Positions 1 to 12,570 of a stretch of DNA of 64,000 bases are shown one piece after another. The DNA comes from Lepturacanthus savala (lineage: Eukaryota > Chordata > Actinopteri > Scombriformes > Trichiuridae), in contig CM060465.1 of NCBI GenBank assembly GCA_030544235.1, positions 25,676,988-25,740,987 on the forward strand, read 5' to 3'. A program made the position numbers and the translations under genes. Under the pieces are notes generated by a model, which was not told where the DNA came from, did no database searches, and saw only the letters and a program-made list of their open reading frames with translations. Each line of letters begins with the position of its first letter. Within the stretch, counting starts at the first letter, position 1.

Positions 1-989
1 CCTCCATTTCTCCGTTTCCACAGCAATTTCATGGATGGATGTCAGTGGCGGCTCGAGTACCGAACTGTGAGAAATACTTTTTCCACAGGACTTTCTGAAT
101 CAGGTGAGGTCTCTAATTCGCCAGCAGCGAGCGTCACGAAATCGATGAGCTACCTCGTTATCATGAATAAATAAAGGTTTCTAAATGAACGTATCGCAGT
201 GTATCTGCGAAATGTTCAGTGACGACGTGTTTCATTCGTTTTCTTAAAAAATCGGTCTGTGGTTCTGTATTTAAAAAAAAAAAAACAGAGCAATTTCAGA
301 AAAAAAGATGATGGCCTCAGTTAAAGCTGCAACAAGTAATTCTCAAATCCTTAAATACAGTATTAAACATGTCAATTTCAAGTCACTTCAGTTTTATTTG
401 TATAGCAAAATATCACAAATCACAGATTCGCCTCAATGGGCTCATGTTTCATCCATGATTTTTGGCCACTAAGAATCCTAAAATACCCATGAACCTCGGC
501 TTTTGTTGCTATGGAGAAGGAGCTGAGGGCGCGAACCGGAGCGTAATGAAGTTAAAAGGCTGAAATTGAAATCTATTTTCTCAACATCATAATCTTTAGC
601 TTCAGGTTTTCCCCCCTTTTTTTTAATTTTTTTTTTTTATTTCTATTGATGTGCTTTTTAAGAGCCCACTGAAACTTCAAAAACACTTTGAAACTTTCTT
701 CTTGTAGTCTAAAATATGTACATAAAAAATTATACCATTTAAGTCTTTTCCTTCAAAATCGTCTCTTAAATTGACAAACATTATAGCTGTAAAAGAATAA
801 ATTGTAAATTAAAATAATTGCCTTAACTTTAATCAGAATTAATGCAACTTCTCTGCAATAGTAAAATAAATGAAACTCTTCTTCTTCCTCATAAAATTTA
901 CCTGAGCTGCACTGTTGAATACTCCATTTTTAAGTTTTTCTTAAAAAAGTAGGCAAGTATCTATAGATTATTTTAATTGTAAAATATGA

Positions 990-1345
990 ATCAGTCAGTC
1001 ATTTTCTATACCTGCTTATTCCTCATTAGGGTCGCAGGGGTCTGTTGGAGCCTATCCCAGCACGTTACGGCGAGAGGCAGGGATACACCAGATAGTCGCC
1101 AGCCAATCGTGGGGCACACACACCATTCACTCACACCTACGGGCAATTTAGAGTCTCCAATTAACCTCAGCATGTTTTTGGACTGTGGGAGGAAGCCGGA
1201 GTACCCGGTGAAAACCCACGCAGACACGGGGAGAACATGCAAACTCCACACAGAAAGGTCCCAGACCCAGGACCAAGGAGGTCTTGAACCTATGACCTTC
1301 TTGCTGTGAGGCAACAGCGCTAACCCCTGCTCCACCGTGATGGAG
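990..1345. repeat. Common teleost interspersed repeat (LINE tail or SINE type)
   Basis: I recognise the core (agggtcgcaggggtctgttg..., gggcaatttagagtctccaa..., ggactgtgggaggaagccgg..., gggagaacatgcaaactcca) as a very abundant dispersed fish repeat. It is open in several frames on both strands, so the ORFs here are not genes. I do not assign a named family. Confidence 0.75.
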
Positions 1346-2345
1346 ACATCCATCATGGCTTTTTATTTCCATGGTGGCTGAAATAGTTTCTCTCACTTTT
1401 CAACTGGAAAGCATCACTTGGGACTTTGGGGCTATGTTTGTATGCTGCTATTCTGTAACAAAGGGGAAAACTATATGATGCAATTTGCAGGTAGAAAGCT
1501 GCTGACATGAATGTAGAGCAGACAGTGGTTTCTATTGTGTTGATGCTGGGCCGCTGTGAGTTTAAAGATCAGGCTGTGTTTCAGTCTGGCCTCAGCTCTC
1601 CATCTGCAGCACAAACACATCAAAGCAACACTCCTCTGGACCTGCAGCTTGCAGGTATGATGGAGCTCATCTGCGAGGTGGACAGGACGAGTAAATCTCC
1701 TCCTCGTCTTCCTCAGCCTCCTCCTCCACCTCCCTGCCCCCGAAGCTGCTGGGAGGTTGGCATCAGGATTTATAGAGATATTTTTGTGTCATCCTTGTTG
1801 CTGCTGGCTGACACCTTCCTCCCTCTGACCTACTGTTTTATTTTCATGGGAATGTTTAGGAGTGTTGGCAATAGAGCCTCTGTCGGCTGTTTTCTTTTTT
1901 ACAGAGATTAGTTTGGACTAGAAAATAGACTACATTGGATTATATTAGACTAGAGAATAGAAGAGATGATATTAGACTGGACAAGAGCATAGGTTCTATC
2001 AGATTAGATTGGGTATTATTAGACTAGAGAAAAACCTATATTAGATAAGACTATAATAGAAACATAAAAATAGCATAATGGCACTGGAACCAGAGATTGA
2101 GTTGTTGCTCGTGGGCTTTCAATTGTGTCATGTGATCTTCTGCAGAGGGAGTTCTTGGAATTGTAGATGTTTGCGTTTCTATCACAGCATGAGGTTTGAT
2201 TCCAAATATTCACGTAAAGTGCATTTATTACATTCTAATAGAACCCTGGCTAGATAACAATAATAATGGTAATAATTTTATTTGTGAGCATTTTAGCAAC
2301 AGATATTAAAAAATAAATAAGGTGATGGATACAGACACCAATAAG

Positions 2346-3098
2346 CAGGGCTGTAGCCAGGATTTTTGGAATACCGAGGTCTATGGGCCTCTATACGCCT
2401 ACGTAGATATTGCACCACAAACCAGACATTTGCAGCTAGAATAGTAATTTACGACATTAGCAATGTATAAAGTGTATTTCTGATTAGTTTAAAGTTATCT
2501 TCATTGAACAAAAATGTTTTTTTCAAAAATAAGGACATTTTGAAGTGACACCAAACTTTTGAACGGTAGTGTTTATCCAAACCATAGTCTATTATTGATG
2601 GATAACTCATACTGTCACTAAACATGTCCTTAAAATACTCATATTCACTGCATGTCCTTTCATTTCAGGCTAGGCTACATTTTCAGTAGGTTACATGTTA
2701 GCATCTCCATTGGCTATACACTGGCTACATCACTAATTGTCCTCATTTTCTTTGATTATTGCAATTGTCCCCTTCCCTCCTCTTTGCCTGCTCATCCTGT
2801 CTTTCTTGCTAGAATAAATGTTAACTTTGACTGACGCAGCTTCTTATGTTGCATCCTCTGATTCATTCAAATGCGTCATTCTAAAAATAGACCCGCAGTC
2901 ATCAGTGATGTTGCGCGTTTTGTCATGTGAGCCCGTGTTGATGTCATAGTTAGGTGGGCTTTATGTATTTGTTTTTTTCAGCTTTGTGTTTATATTTGCA
3001 GAAATGTAGCCTAAGGGGAAAAATTTAAATGAAACAAAAGTTAAGGAAAAAATACTGAGGTCACGACCTCGGTGTCCTCAATGGTGGCTACGGCCCTG
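2346..3098. mobile_element. Inverted-repeat DNA transposon, non-autonomous, 753 bp
   Basis: The ends are inverted repeats: CAGGGCTGTAGCCAG at 2346 and TGGCTACGGCCCTG ending at 3098, with similarity continuing about 35 bases (ACCGAGGTC versus GACCTCGGT). CAGGG-type ends suggest a hAT-like element. Flanks (ccaataag / caaaagaa) are only loosely similar, so no clean target duplication. No transposase is visible. It contains a fragment of the Tc1-like element below. Confidence 0.65.
2383..2574. mobile_element. Right-end fragment of a Tc1-like MITE
   Basis: The segment from cctctatacgcctacgtag to ccaaacttttgaacggtagt is similar to 25183-25327, the right half of the Tc1-like element at 24846. It ends with the same terminal motif and lies inside the 2346-3098 element; the left half is absent. 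Confidence 0.6.
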
Positions 3099-4936
3099 CA
3101 AAAGAATTATAGAGGGAGAGGGAGGGAGGGGAAGCTAGAGGAAGCAATTGAGGAGATCATAGACTTGGGAGAAAAGGTAGATTTTGAGTCTGAAGTGTGT
3201 AAAACAAATCAGAGGGCGTTGATATTATGTTAATTTTCCAGTTGCTGTGAAAGAGACATGAACATAACAATATTCATAAACCTGAAAACTGAGAACAAAT
3301 GTCCCCCCCCCCCCGCCTCATCCCACCTCGTTGTCTCTGCAGGCAGCAACGATATGGAGGCTGTTGTTTTCCATTTGGCAGACAGCTTCATGTATGTGGT
3401 TTATTGGTGATATTCTTCAGAGGAGGACGGTCGATTAGAAACATAAAGCAGAAACAGAACCTCGGGCCTGCTGCTGTGATGTGCCCCCGACTGCAGGAGA
3501 AACTCATTAGTGCTGAGTAATGAGCCTCTTGCTAATACGGCAGCGGAATTGAGCTCTCTATCAGAGGCTGGGCGAGTGTTTGGCATTTTTCAATTTAATT
3601 AAATAGTTAGTAATCTGCTTGTAAAAGCTTCTGAGGTTTCCATCTATGATGCGAGATGGATATGACACAAGTTATAGCTCAGAATGCTGATGATGAGAGG
3701 GAAGTTGTTGTTTCTGCCTTGAGCAACAATGATGCCGGTTGATTCAGAGAAAGATATCTCAATAATTACTTCATGGATGAAACTCACTCTGAACTATTTT
3801 TTACAGAATGTAAAACAAAGCTGGAGCAAATTTTAGATTCATGACATTGGGATATAATTTAAAAAAAAAAGATATAATAATAATAATGGACTCCATGCAG
3901 TAGAAGCAGAGCAGGGGTTTCTAGCACAATTTCACCTATTTCCAGGTGCATGGAGAAGCTAACTGAGTATAAGGAGGTCAAAACTCCAGCCACACTTCTT
4001 CTATACTTGTAGTATAGAACAGCAAGCTCTGGCCTTAGGCCATGATCCGAAATGTGTTACGGTAGATTTATTCTATATCCCTGGAGTGGCTACACCTTTT
4101 AACTCCGTATACAGCCTGATAGCCTGACACAAAAAACAAAAAAACACAACAATTCCTCTGCCATGTGTTCCCGAGAATGTAAGCATGTAATGTTTATACC
4201 TGTATTTCAATTCATGTTCAGAGTTGACCACCCAAGGTATATTGTCCGTCCAAACCACTGTTTCTGCAGCACAAACGATATAAATGACTCACACACACTA
4301 AATAATATATCAGTTCAATTCACTTGGTAATTGTTTGTTATAACGGCTCAGTTTGCAGAAGAGAATAATTCTACTTTAGTTTGAATGAAGGACCAAGATA
4401 GAGAGAAACTGATGCAAATTTAGCAAGCTAAGTGTGCATGTGATCTGAGGAAGGTGTATTGTTAACACATGAACAGAGAACAAAATGATACAGATGCATG
4501 TCACCGAGCAGACACTCAGTGGTGTTGAAAAGGACAAAGACTCTCCCAGCGTGGGTTTCTGGGGCTGGCGGTGGGCTGCACTTCAGCAGCTGACATTATT
4601 TTGACTCCTGACAGGACGGAGTGCTGCACAAATCCTCCCAAACACACCGATCACAGAGGGGTGGAGTCAGTATTACACCTCCAGCTCCTGTCAGAAGGCC
4701 AGAAGAGAAAACTACTGTCACACAGAGCAGGGTAGACCTGTGGAGATGCTGGAAATATTGGTGATACTGGTTCCTAATATTGTGTCCATCCCATGTATAT
4801 GAATTTGAGTGGACTAGAAACAGCCAGTGGTGGATGAAGAAGGTATCTATTTCCCTTTAAACACTCCTTTACTCCAGAATGAAGATGAAAAGCTCATGGT
4901 AACAATGGAACCCAACGAAGAATAAGATGAGAATAA

Positions 4937-5001
4937 TGTGTGTGTGTATTTGTGTGTGTGTGCATGCAAGCTAGTGTGTGTGTGTGAGAGAGAGAGAGAG
5001 T
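4937..5001. repeat. TG/AG microsatellite
   Basis: Imperfect (TG)n interrupted by attt and gcatgcaagctag, passing into (GA)n. Confidence 0.85.
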
Positions 5002-5539
5002 GAGTGAATCAGTGTGTAGTGCTGGACATTTTATGGACCAGTCCATTTAATTCTGAATGTAGGGTGTGTGTGTATATGGACAGATAACCATAAAATAGGC
5101 ATTTTAAGTCCTACATAAAAGTTTCAAGATATTTCTTAATAATAAATAATACAATTGACTACGTTTTTAAAGTTTTTAAAGGCCCCCCTACTACGACTGC
5201 TGGTGGGGGGCCCCAGGCAGCTGCCTACCTGTGCCTCTGTTAAGACCGCCTAAGGAAACAACACTAAAAACTGCAGCATACAAAATAACCATATAAAAAA
5301 ACAACTCTCTAAAACAGGGAAAACCTTTTAATTAAATTATTTTCTATAATTATTAATAATTCATTTTATCATTGGGACATTTGAACAGAGCAGTTGTACT
5401 AACATACAGTACAAGTTTTTTCCAATATGTATTTTTTTTTAAACATTTAATTAACTCTATTTATCTGAGTAAGATATTTAATAACAGATATATTCTGTAT
5501 AAATTATGAATACATAACAACACATGACAAGTGACGTTA

Positions 5540-5570
5540 ACTCGCGTTTACGACGCGCATGCGCATTACA
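5540..5570 (+). promoter_or_regulatory. Candidate pot1 core promoter with NRF1-type site
   Basis: A CpG-containing patch in AT-rich DNA carries the palindrome GCGCATGCGC (5555-5564), the core of the NRF1 consensus, which is typical of TATA-less housekeeping promoters. It sits just upstream of a candidate noncoding exon with a GTAAGT donor. Assignment to pot1 is inference from position: it is the only plausible start upstream of exon 19042 on this strand. NRF1 palindromes read equally on both strands, so it could also drive a leftward transcript. Confidence 0.45.
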
Positions 5571-5634
5571 GCAGCCTGTCAATTCGAAACCAGAGCGAGG
5601 GAAAGCAATGAGGAAAACAGAGTGAACTGCAGCC
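5571..5634 (+). other. pot1: Candidate noncoding first exon of pot1
   Basis: A 5' exon must exist upstream, because the exon holding the first ATG begins at a CAG acceptor (19042). Here the sequence ends GCAGCC followed by GTAAGT at 5635, a near-consensus donor, within about 70 bases of the NRF1-type site. It contains a five-codon upstream ORF starting at the ATG at 5608, and an in-frame TGA upstream of the main reading frame once spliced, so protein could not start in it. The start coordinate is a guess. Intron 1 would be about 13.4 kb. Confidence 0.4.
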
Positions 5635-6226
5635 GTAAGTTTTCCTCTTTTGTTTCCTTCCACTTGGTGACTGGTAAAGATGTGCAGTTTGGCACGTTAC
5701 TGCATACGGAATGTTATTATTAACCTGTCTGTAGAGGACTTTTAGTGGAACTCTGCTCATCAAACCGACGGGAAGAGACTGTGTTGCCAGACCCAATTAA
5801 AAAAACGTTTAGTTTGCAAAGTATTGCTTACTAAGACAAACTGGAGTAGGGGCTTGCTCATTTTTTAAATTATGTATATCCCATATATAAATGGATATTT
5901 CGGCTTATACATTATACAAAATCGGACCGCATAAACCGGATAAAATCATGGGTATATAGATCAGTTTGCCGTTTCCCCCCCAACCTTTTCCTGCACTCAC
6001 GCTCAGTGGCGCTGTGCGGTGTTTCGGATTAACTGGTGACCGTGTTAGTCGTAGTTCAGGCAAATTTGAAGAGCCTTAAATTATTTAAAATAATCTTAAA
6101 TTGAAATGTCAATATATATACATTCGCTCTGTCATTTTGTCCTACAGTATATCAATCAAACGACAATAATAACTACTTGAACTTTTCCGTTGGCGTTTTC
6201 AACAGCTGCCCTCACTACGAGCAACG

Positions 6227-6235
6227 ACCGGAAGT
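6227..6235 (+). promoter_or_regulatory. ETS-family site ACCGGAAGT
   Basis: Exact ACCGGAAGT, the strong ETS/GABPA consensus found at many vertebrate promoters. It lies in a locally CpG-enriched stretch (about 5990-6300) some 600 bases downstream of the NRF1-type site. It could be part of the same broad promoter or a second start region; no splice donor stands out next to it. Confidence 0.35.
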
Positions 6236-8452
6236 CACCAGTTAACACGGTCACACTTTAAACCGAAACAGTCCCGGAGGAAAGTTGAAATAATTTCATA
6301 AATTCAAAATAACGTGTTGTAATGTGTAAAGCGTGTTAGCCGAATGTATAAACATATACTATATAGTTGTAAAACTGTGTGTTTTATAGCGTATTATATA
6401 TATAAGTCTGCAGGTTATCAATAAAACTTCTAACCAAAGGATTTTGGAACGGAGTTTCGCTTGTAATAAATATATCTTGTTCGGTACGCGTTCACAGATT
6501 TGTTTGTCAACCAGCCTACCTCAAAATTATATAAAGTTAGTTTGAAGTGTGTAAATGTCAGTGAAGGAGTGCTACAGTGCTAACACGCATGTGTTAACCC
6601 GGAGGCTAACATTAGCTAAGATGCTCTTTCTGAAGTCATGATAAAAACTGTATCGGCATCTCTAGAAAAGAGAACTGATCACGTAACAGTAGTTAACATA
6701 AGTATTATAAGCCTAATATAGCTAGTATTTCAGTAAAAAGTAGTGGTTTGGTCGTCTCACTGATATATTGTGAGGACATTCTTATCATATCATCTTAATT
6801 ATTGTCTCAATTAAGTACCTTAAAGTTGTACCTAATGTCAGTACTTCAGTAAATGTACTTGGTTGTTTCCCACCACTTGTCAAAAGCTAACACAGTAGTA
6901 ACATAGGTGGTATATAGAGATTGTAATACAGGTCTGATATGAGCTATTATTTATTTATTATTTATTATTATAGGGGTTCAGATTAGATGTTGATAGTTTA
7001 CATCATTTGTTTCTTTCTGTTGGTTTCTGTAATGGGATGTGTCTGTCATAGAGTTGTGACCCTGGACCTTTAACTGGGTGATAAAACGATTAAATAAATT
7101 CTCATATTTTTTTCCCCGATAGAAATATAACAGAAATTTGATGTATTTAAACCGAGCAGCTGTGACGGCACTTGATCTCGATTTGTTCTGCCTCAGATTT
7201 TTGAAATGTTCCGCTGTTCAATCTCATAAAGAATATTTTGAAACCACATTTACGGGTGTGGTTTCTTCTACTTTTACTCAGGAGCTCAACTTAATGAAAA
7301 AAAATAATTTGATATATCGATGTAAATTAAATTTTTTATTGTGCCAACGGTTTTTGGGCATATTGCCCAGCCCTACTTTAACTTTCCTATTATTGGTTGT
7401 CTGTAGTGTATTAACCTTACTGTGATCTTTTAATTCAAATCTTAAAAACTTCAGTATCTTTTCCTTATTTCCTCCACTTTCTTTGTTCAAGGCATTTAAA
7501 AATAAGAATTAAAAGCTAAAAACATACAATTTAAAAAAATGTAAAACCCCCCTCCAAAAACAACAATAAAATAAAAGAAAAATACATAAAACTAGAAAGA
7601 GAATAGATCATACAATATAAGTTTGCAGCCTAAAGTAATGATTTAAAGTGCTTTAAAATAATATATAATAATTAAATAGAGTTCAATCATTAGCACATGA
7701 AAAGAGAATAGTTTAAACCTGTTTTTAAAAATGTCAAACAAAAGCTGCTTCACCACATCTGCTTTAAACTCTGGGCTCCACTGTCTATGAAGGGAGAACC
7801 ATATGGGCCCTAATAACTAATAAACAGATTTCACAGTTTTATTGGCTACAATGATTGAAAATTGCACACAAAAATGACTTTATTTTCTTAAAGAAACACT
7901 GCTGCAATTGGAAGATGGAAGCGATGGATGATTTCACGTGTCCCAAAACAAAGTGACAGAAACAGAAATTACATTTGACTTATTATACGGCAACCCTTCA
8001 TTGCTTTATTGCAATACAAATGCATAAAACAGCATAGTTATGCACAATATTCAATGAACAACACTGACTTTGAGGATTTAACAAATATAGCTTGCAGAGA
8101 AATGTAATATTATCCATATTGCTTTTGCAACAGTGGAAAACAACTTTTTCATTGTGATTATGAAAGTCAGGAACATCCCTAGTTGTGGACAAAACAAGAC
8201 CTCTGAGGATGTCAGCTTGGGCTTTGGAAAACCAATATCAGCATTGACAATGAAACAATGAAACTGAGGTACATCCCCATTTCTGAGTTTTTAGAGGCAG
8301 CACTTGGCATATATATATTTTATGAGGGGGAATCCTGTACTGGAGTGCAGTGAGATGATGAATCAATAGCCTTGTGAAAAGTTACCTTTTGTTATTCACC
8401 AGCCTGTGATATTCTGCAGTGGCTGTGTCCACTCAGCATCTGGATTCTCCCA

Positions 8453-8508
8453 GTGTGTGTGGGTGTGTGTGGGTGTGTGTGTGTGGGTGTGTGTGTGTGG
8501 TGTGGGCG
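8453..8508. repeat. GT-rich microsatellite
   Basis: Interrupted (GT)n with regularly spaced extra G residues (gtgggtgtgtgt units). Confidence 0.85.
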
Positions 8509-9369
8509 GGCTGCAGATGACTATGCATGAGTTCTGAGGAGGTTATTCATCTCGTCTCTCCACCTGCCTGTGAGAGGTAAAAGTCAAGTGCTCCCTCCTG
8601 CTTTTGAAGTGGCGGCCGTTTGTTGTGGGATAGATGTGCTGTCCTGCTGCCAGCTACTGTTAATTAAATAGCTATTTATACTGTATGATTTCAATGAAAT
8701 ATAGTGAGAAAAATGTATGACACAAAAGAGCACTAATTATTTTTGGCAGTGGAAGCCAGGTATCTTTCCTCTTTGCTTTGGTGGCTGCTACAATACAGAC
8801 ATCACCTGTCACTTTTTTTTTTTTTTTTTTTTTTTTTACCTGAAAACTTGTTGGCTGGATTAAAAAAAGAGAGTCTGGAACCTGGCCGGTTTCCTGCTGA
8901 AAAGGCTGAAATACAGAAAGAATTTACCTGAATCAGCCTGTTTAGTGCCAGTTCTCTGTAAAATCCCGAAGCCAAACCAAGTGACTGAAATAGAACTTTT
9001 TGCTGATGGTTATTTGACACATGTATATAACTCTAATAGGTTAGAGTTGAATGATTCTTGGTTCCGCTCCCAAGAAAATTTGATGTTACTTGACTAAAGA
9101 CATTTTTACATCATGCTGAATCAGTTTGTAGTTTTTCAGTCAGATATTAGCAAGAAGAGAAGTGATATGTGTGCAGTCATCTGAAAAATCAGGGTCTTAA
9201 TTCTTAAAATCCTTGTATTTATGAACTTGGAAATCATACGTTAACAAGAAAGAATTTTGAATTTTGATATGTGGCTGTAAAACTTGTGCAGTGCTAAACT
9301 TATTCCTGTTGCATTCTCCTCAAAAGTTTAGATTTTGACTAAATAACATAGCCTAAAAAAAGAGTGGTT

Positions 9370-9460
9370 GAACTGTCATGGCCCAACAGTTCTGGCTCGC
9401 CAGAAGTTGCATTCAATAATCATAGAGTCGTTGTCAGGGTGGTTGCTATGCATGCATGAG
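9370..9460. repeat. Dispersed repeat, copy shared with 43590-43710
   Basis: The reverse complement of this segment (accaccctgacaacgactct, ttctggcgagccagaactg, gccatgacagttcaaccact) is similar to 43595-43675, so it is one family present twice in opposite orientation. Confidence 0.65.
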
Positions 9461-10084
9461 CCAAGATAATTTACCATATAAAGTCGTAAAGTTGGCTCGT
9501 TATTGGATATTGGCTTGACGGTTGGTTTTATCTTTGCTTTTAATTGAAGACCTGATGTCCACATAAATAAAGAGTGTAATATATATATAGCAACATCATC
9601 ATACTCTGATATACTATAATACTACTGTCATCAGTTATATCATCAAACTACTGTCATTTGCTGTGGTCTGTGTCCCAACTACTACAGGTGGGGTTTTGGT
9701 GAAAAAAAAAAAGTTTTATATGGATGTAGTATGCATTTAATACCTGAAAATATTCTCTCTTAACTGTGGGATATCGTTCAGGATTATTTGAGAAATAAAT
9801 AAACAAAAATGTTATTAAGTATTAAAAAGACTTGAATATAACTTAAAGAAACATGTAGGAACCCTAAAAATGTCTGTCATATTTGTCACATTTATTCTAT
9901 ATCAGATGTCTTGTTTTGTCTCACTAATAGTTGAAACCCCAAAGAAATTAGTTTTTTACAATGATATATCAATATAACAATTTGAAACAGCAAATTCCCC
10001 CTCCATTGGACAAGGTGAAACTAAGAATGTTTGGCTTTTCATAAAATAATTCCCGGTCACCACCTAGTCATTTAATGGACCCAA

Positions 10085-10440
10085 TTATTGCGTCTCCCTA
10101 GCAGATTAGCGGCATGTTGCCGAGCTGCTGAAACACTACACAGCTCCTTCCACCTCTTTCACGGGAACAATCCCCTCCACGTCTATTCTAAGCGGCTCGT
10201 TTTGTTCTTTTCTTTGGTTGCGCCTTTGTTGAGCTTCTCTCTCTCCCTCTCTCTCAGTCTCAAGATTATGCAAATGTGGATCAAATACGGTTTGTGCCTT
10301 CGCAAACGAGGCAGTGTCCCATCCGCCTCGCTCCGGCTTGATTGGCTGACGTCTGGCAGGACGGATTAATTCACATCTTCTCAGCTCCTGTCTCGCTCTG
10401 TTGAGCAAAGCACGGCAGCTCACACCGATACTGACTGTCA
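10085..10440. promoter_or_regulatory. Candidate cis-regulatory block with octamer and CRE-like sites
   Basis: GC-richer island in AT-rich intron with an exact POU octamer ATGCAAAT (10268-10275), an inverted CCAAT box (ATTGG, 10341-10345) next to TGACGTC (10347-10353), and a GGATTAATTC homeobox-type site (10362-10371). Function is inferred only from site clustering. Confidence 0.3.
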
Positions 10441-12237
10441 AAGGAGAGTTTTCTATCAGTTATTGACTTGTAATTTGTGCTGAAGTAATGACAAGGCAGC
10501 AGTACAGTTGGGTGTTATTATATGGAAATGTGCCTATATACCAATGTTCATTTTTTTTTTAAATCCAGAAAATACTCAAATATTTACCCCAGTGCAGAAA
10601 ACTAGGCTTATATCATTATATCATATAATTGCTGTGTGGGTTTGATTAGTGTTTTACATTTGAGGAGCTATTCCCAAAAACAAAATCAGCATCAACAATC
10701 TATTATCGATTTAATTAAGCTATTATCCATCTATTATGTTATGCAACTAAATATGAAGCTTTAGTCTTCTTTTCCAAATTGTGTTATGATTGCTGCACCA
10801 TAGGTTTGACCAAGTAGGTCAGCTGGAGTGCAAAAATCCCTTGATCTCTTTTGATCGGGCTGCAGAGATGTCCTCTTCCTCCTCCTCCACTGCATCTGCA
10901 TCAGTCTCTTGAAATGCTCACATCAAACGAGCTTTTGATTCTCTAGGCATCATCATTATATATCATCATTAAATAAGCCCAAATAAAATAAGTGACAATT
11001 TAGTCGCTGAATGTTGTTTTCATGTAATACTGTACGCCAGTATTTATGCTCTTTGAACTTGTAATCCGATTCTTTGTGTTGTTTTACCTCGATTCTATTT
11101 GAAAATGTGAGTATTTTTCTTAAATTAAGCACTGAAAATGACCTGCAATGACCTGTGGCTCCTCCTTACAGCTCTACAGTGACTCCAACATAGATGTCCT
11201 GGTGTTTATTGAGTGCAGAGCCTTAAACTTTGGATCCATAGCTGAAGACACGTGAATAGTCTCCTTCTCCATCCAAAGCACTGTTGTTAAGATCCAGGCG
11301 TTTGGCAGATGTGTGTCCTTTCCTTTTATGTCCCATCGCTCCAGTGCTGTTTATCAATAAATGTGTTATGAGTGATGAGTGAATATCTTGCTTTTGGTTC
11401 AATCGGTCCAATATTGAGTAGAATTGCCTCATTGCACTGGCAGATAATTCTGCCTATTTTAATTTTCTTTCTCCTTAATTTTAGTCAATTAAATTTTTTA
11501 AAAGGAAACGTTAGTCATGTTTTCTTTAAACAAGACCAATTTAACCCAAATCAGGAAAAAAAATTCAATTTTTTTTTTCAATTTAGAGCTAAGAGGTGCT
11601 ATAACAGTCGTGTCACCTCTCCCGCAGGATCACATTGTGCAGCTCCATAGTGTTTAATCTCAGCATAATTTAACACTTGAATGCTGCTGATGTGTCAGTT
11701 GTGAACACATACCAAACACCAGTAACATTAAGATATTTCTTTCCTTGGTTCAGGCCAAATGAACTGAACTACAGGTGTGAAAAGTATCAAAAGGATCTAA
11801 TCTAAATCATCAGTAATGTTCATACTGTGACTGTAATGAGCATCTGACTGTTGTCCTGTTTTTCTGTGTACAGCGGGGTAGATAATTCCAATTGATGATT
11901 ATCATTACGTAAGCTGTTGTTATCAGCTGCTGGTAGTGAAGGTTCATCTCTCTTGCTGCCCTCTGGGAGGATTCCTCTGATTCTCACTGCAGAGGAAGCT
12001 CCACCTCCAGTCTGCATGGAAATAAACCTTTTTTTATTTTTTTCACATCTGTGTTTAGAGCCTGGGGGTCAGGAGATAAGACTGATGATTTGTGGGGATG
12101 CGAGGATAAAACATATCTCCGCTACACAGACAGTGTGTACTGTACAATTTTCCCCATCCGGTTCTTTTGAAATTCTTCTAAAGATGAAACTGATGAAACA
12201 ACAAAAATGGAAAAAAAAATGTTCTGTAGTTCACTGT

Positions 12238-12570
12238 TAAAGGGCCCGTATCATTGAAAGTGAGATTTGAATTGCTTTTGGATTAGGGTCTAGGTGTCTA
12301 TAAATGAGCTGCCAGGACTTCGGAGAAGTTGTGATGTCACAACTATGTAGTCTTTCCTCCCTTCATTCACTGGCATCCAAATCAACCAATCAGAAGAGAG
12401 GCCAATTTTATATTCAGGTTGTTTCAACACGAAACAACCTTTTCTTTCTCCAGAGAGAAAACAACATTGAGATGATTAATTGTGCCTTAAAACCATAAAT
12501 ATATCTCGTTTGTGATATCAAAACTACAAACAAATCCAAGGAAAGTGAACAATATGGGACCTTCAATGCT
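12238..12570. repeat. Dispersed MITE-like repeat, copy shared with 37430-37690
   Basis: Starts aaagggcccgtatcattgaa and ends aatatgggaccttcaatgc; the middle has aaccaatcagaagagaggcc, ctccagagagaaaac and aaactacaaacaaatcc. The stretch 37460-37670 shows the same order (gccaatcagaggggaggc, ctccagagagaggc, aaactatgggacaatcaa). I recognise the type as common in fish. Confidence 0.65.

Larger units (their letters stand above)
1..5539. other. Intergenic, AT-rich, with dispersed repeats
   Basis: No supportable gene. It contains the interspersed repeat at 990-1345, the inverted-repeat transposon at 2346-3098 and a TG/AG microsatellite at 4937-5001. Around 1505-1900 is a moderately GC-richer open stretch with a polyproline run and no recognisable domain. 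An exon-like fragment at 24-66 is discussed under findings. Confidence 0.6.

Noticed and set aside
986..1396. Overlapping ORFs on both strands (82-116 codons)
   Set aside because: They fall in a well-known dispersed fish repeat that is open in several frames; no protein domain.
1507..1911. 134-codon ORF with a polyproline run
   Set aside because: No recognisable domain, no splice support, low-complexity middle; likely chance openness in a GC-richer patch.
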